Assembly (NCBI GenBank): GCA_000317655.1
Contig: CP003940.1
Span: 496,001-560,000, forward strand
Reading direction: 5' to 3'
Source of the DNA: Cyanobacterium stanieri PCC 7202
GTDB taxonomy: Bacteria; Cyanobacteriota; Cyanobacteriia; Cyanobacteriales; Cyanobacteriaceae
DNA: 64,000 nucleotides
Made by a program: the position numbers and the translations under genes. Below, piece by piece: positions 63,734 through 64,000 of this stretch (its first letter is position 1; every line of letters begins with the position of its first letter). The notes under the pieces were generated by a model. The model was not told the DNA's origin and searched no databases. It saw only the letters and a list, made by a program, of their open reading frames with translations.

Positions 63734-64000
63734 CTACTCCACTGATGTTGAATATTTATATATATCCTCAATTAATCTGATCCAACCATTGGTAAGAGAT
63801 GCTAAAATGCGATCGCCCTTTTCCCTAGTTGCCACCGTAGCATCACCAATCACCCCACTTGTGCTTAACTCCTTCGTCACCCATGGGAAAGGTAAACGCC
63901 CCTCAAGGGATAACAAACTATCCCCCGCCAAATCCTTGGCATATTCTTTTACCGCCAACTCCATTTTTACCTGATGGGGTAAAAGAGATAACATTAAACT
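63734..64000 (-). CDS. Creatininase-family amidohydrolase-like protein, C-terminal part
   Basis: The frame is open to the right window edge, so only the C-terminal 88 residues are visible (SLMLSLLPHQVKMELAVKEY to the stop). The end GVIGDATVATREKGDRILAS plus the LTNGWIRLIEDI helix match the C-terminal pattern I know from creatininase (creatinine amidohydrolase) family proteins: a GDA/P(S/T)xAT stretch and a final helix. The family cleaves cyclic or linear amides, or in other contexts acts in peptide modification. It is the upstream partner of the ATP-grasp gene, 4 bp apart. Confidence 0.6.
   Translation of the reverse strand, partial: SLMLSLLPHQVKMELAVKEYAKDLAGDSLLSLEGRLPFPWVTKELSTSGVIGDATVATREKGDRILASLTNGWIRLIEDIYKYSTSVE

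Overview
The window is cyanobacterial chromosome. Two things show this directly. The coding regions are dense in HIP1-type octamers (GCGATCGC). The gene content is that of an oxygenic phototroph: psbE-psbF-psbL-psbJ, phycocyanobilin:ferredoxin oxidoreductase, MPBQ/MSBQ methyltransferase, plant-type ferredoxin, DUF3146, DUF3747, DUF4079 and HpsJ-family proteins. The AT-rich DNA and the mix of genes suggest a unicellular Cyanobacterium/Geminocystis-like species; that placement is inference.

Layout. 1-5.6 kb: the tail of a proton-pumping antiporter-like subunit, a small glycosyltransferase, a fused double-ATPase peptide transporter subunit, a carotenoid-type FAD oxidoreductase and a ferredoxin. 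5.6-10.5 kb: YebC, a single-chain restriction-modification protein (C5 methyltransferase fused to an HpaII-family nuclease), a pentapeptide/TPR secreted protein, DUF3146 and pcyA. 10.5-16 kb: a 56-codon tatA-like gene, a formate/nitrite channel, gshB, glutaredoxin and a cellulose-synthase-like enzyme followed by a probable small RNA. 16.5-29.6 kb: a predicted pseudokinase/FGE-like protein translationally coupled to a solute-binding protein, an aldehyde dehydrogenase, CFA synthase with a HIP1-bearing insertion, SelO, an orphan ABC-2 permease, a divergent thiol-redox pair, and the tocopherol/plastoquinone methyltransferase flanked by inverted copies of a dispersed palindrome. 29.6-33.5 kb: M23 peptidase, tandem universal stress protein, a TnpB-only IS element (tnpB split, with a divergent 49-aa ribbon-helix-helix-like gene) and rplY. 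33.5-44 kb: purA, thiD, an Nfu-type scaffold, tRNA-Ser(CGA), a serpin, a UDP-GlcNAc 2-epimerase, secA, sixA and citrate synthase. 44-54 kb: a tiny independent unit encoding a 23-residue peptide, a small thylakoid-type membrane protein, a glutamate-type binding protein, an adenosine deaminase-like hydrolase, carB and several secreted proteins of unknown role. 54-64 kb: a TrmJ-like methyltransferase, DUF502, HpsJ, purK, psbEFLJ, DUF4079, a solitary DEAH helicase, a LuxR-type response regulator, and an ATP-grasp ligase downstream of a creatininase-like gene cut by the window edge.

Most of the window is housekeeping and photosynthesis. No prophage, CRISPR array or large gene island is visible. 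The items most worth a second look are the fused restriction-modification protein, the 23-codon transcription unit at about 44.04-44.33 kb, the probable sRNA at about 16.1-16.3 kb, the 10-codon leader ORF at 24.05 kb, the pseudokinase-FGE/binding-protein pair, the split TnpB element, and the dispersed palindromic repeat with five copies here. No single feature is clearly a new multi-gene system.
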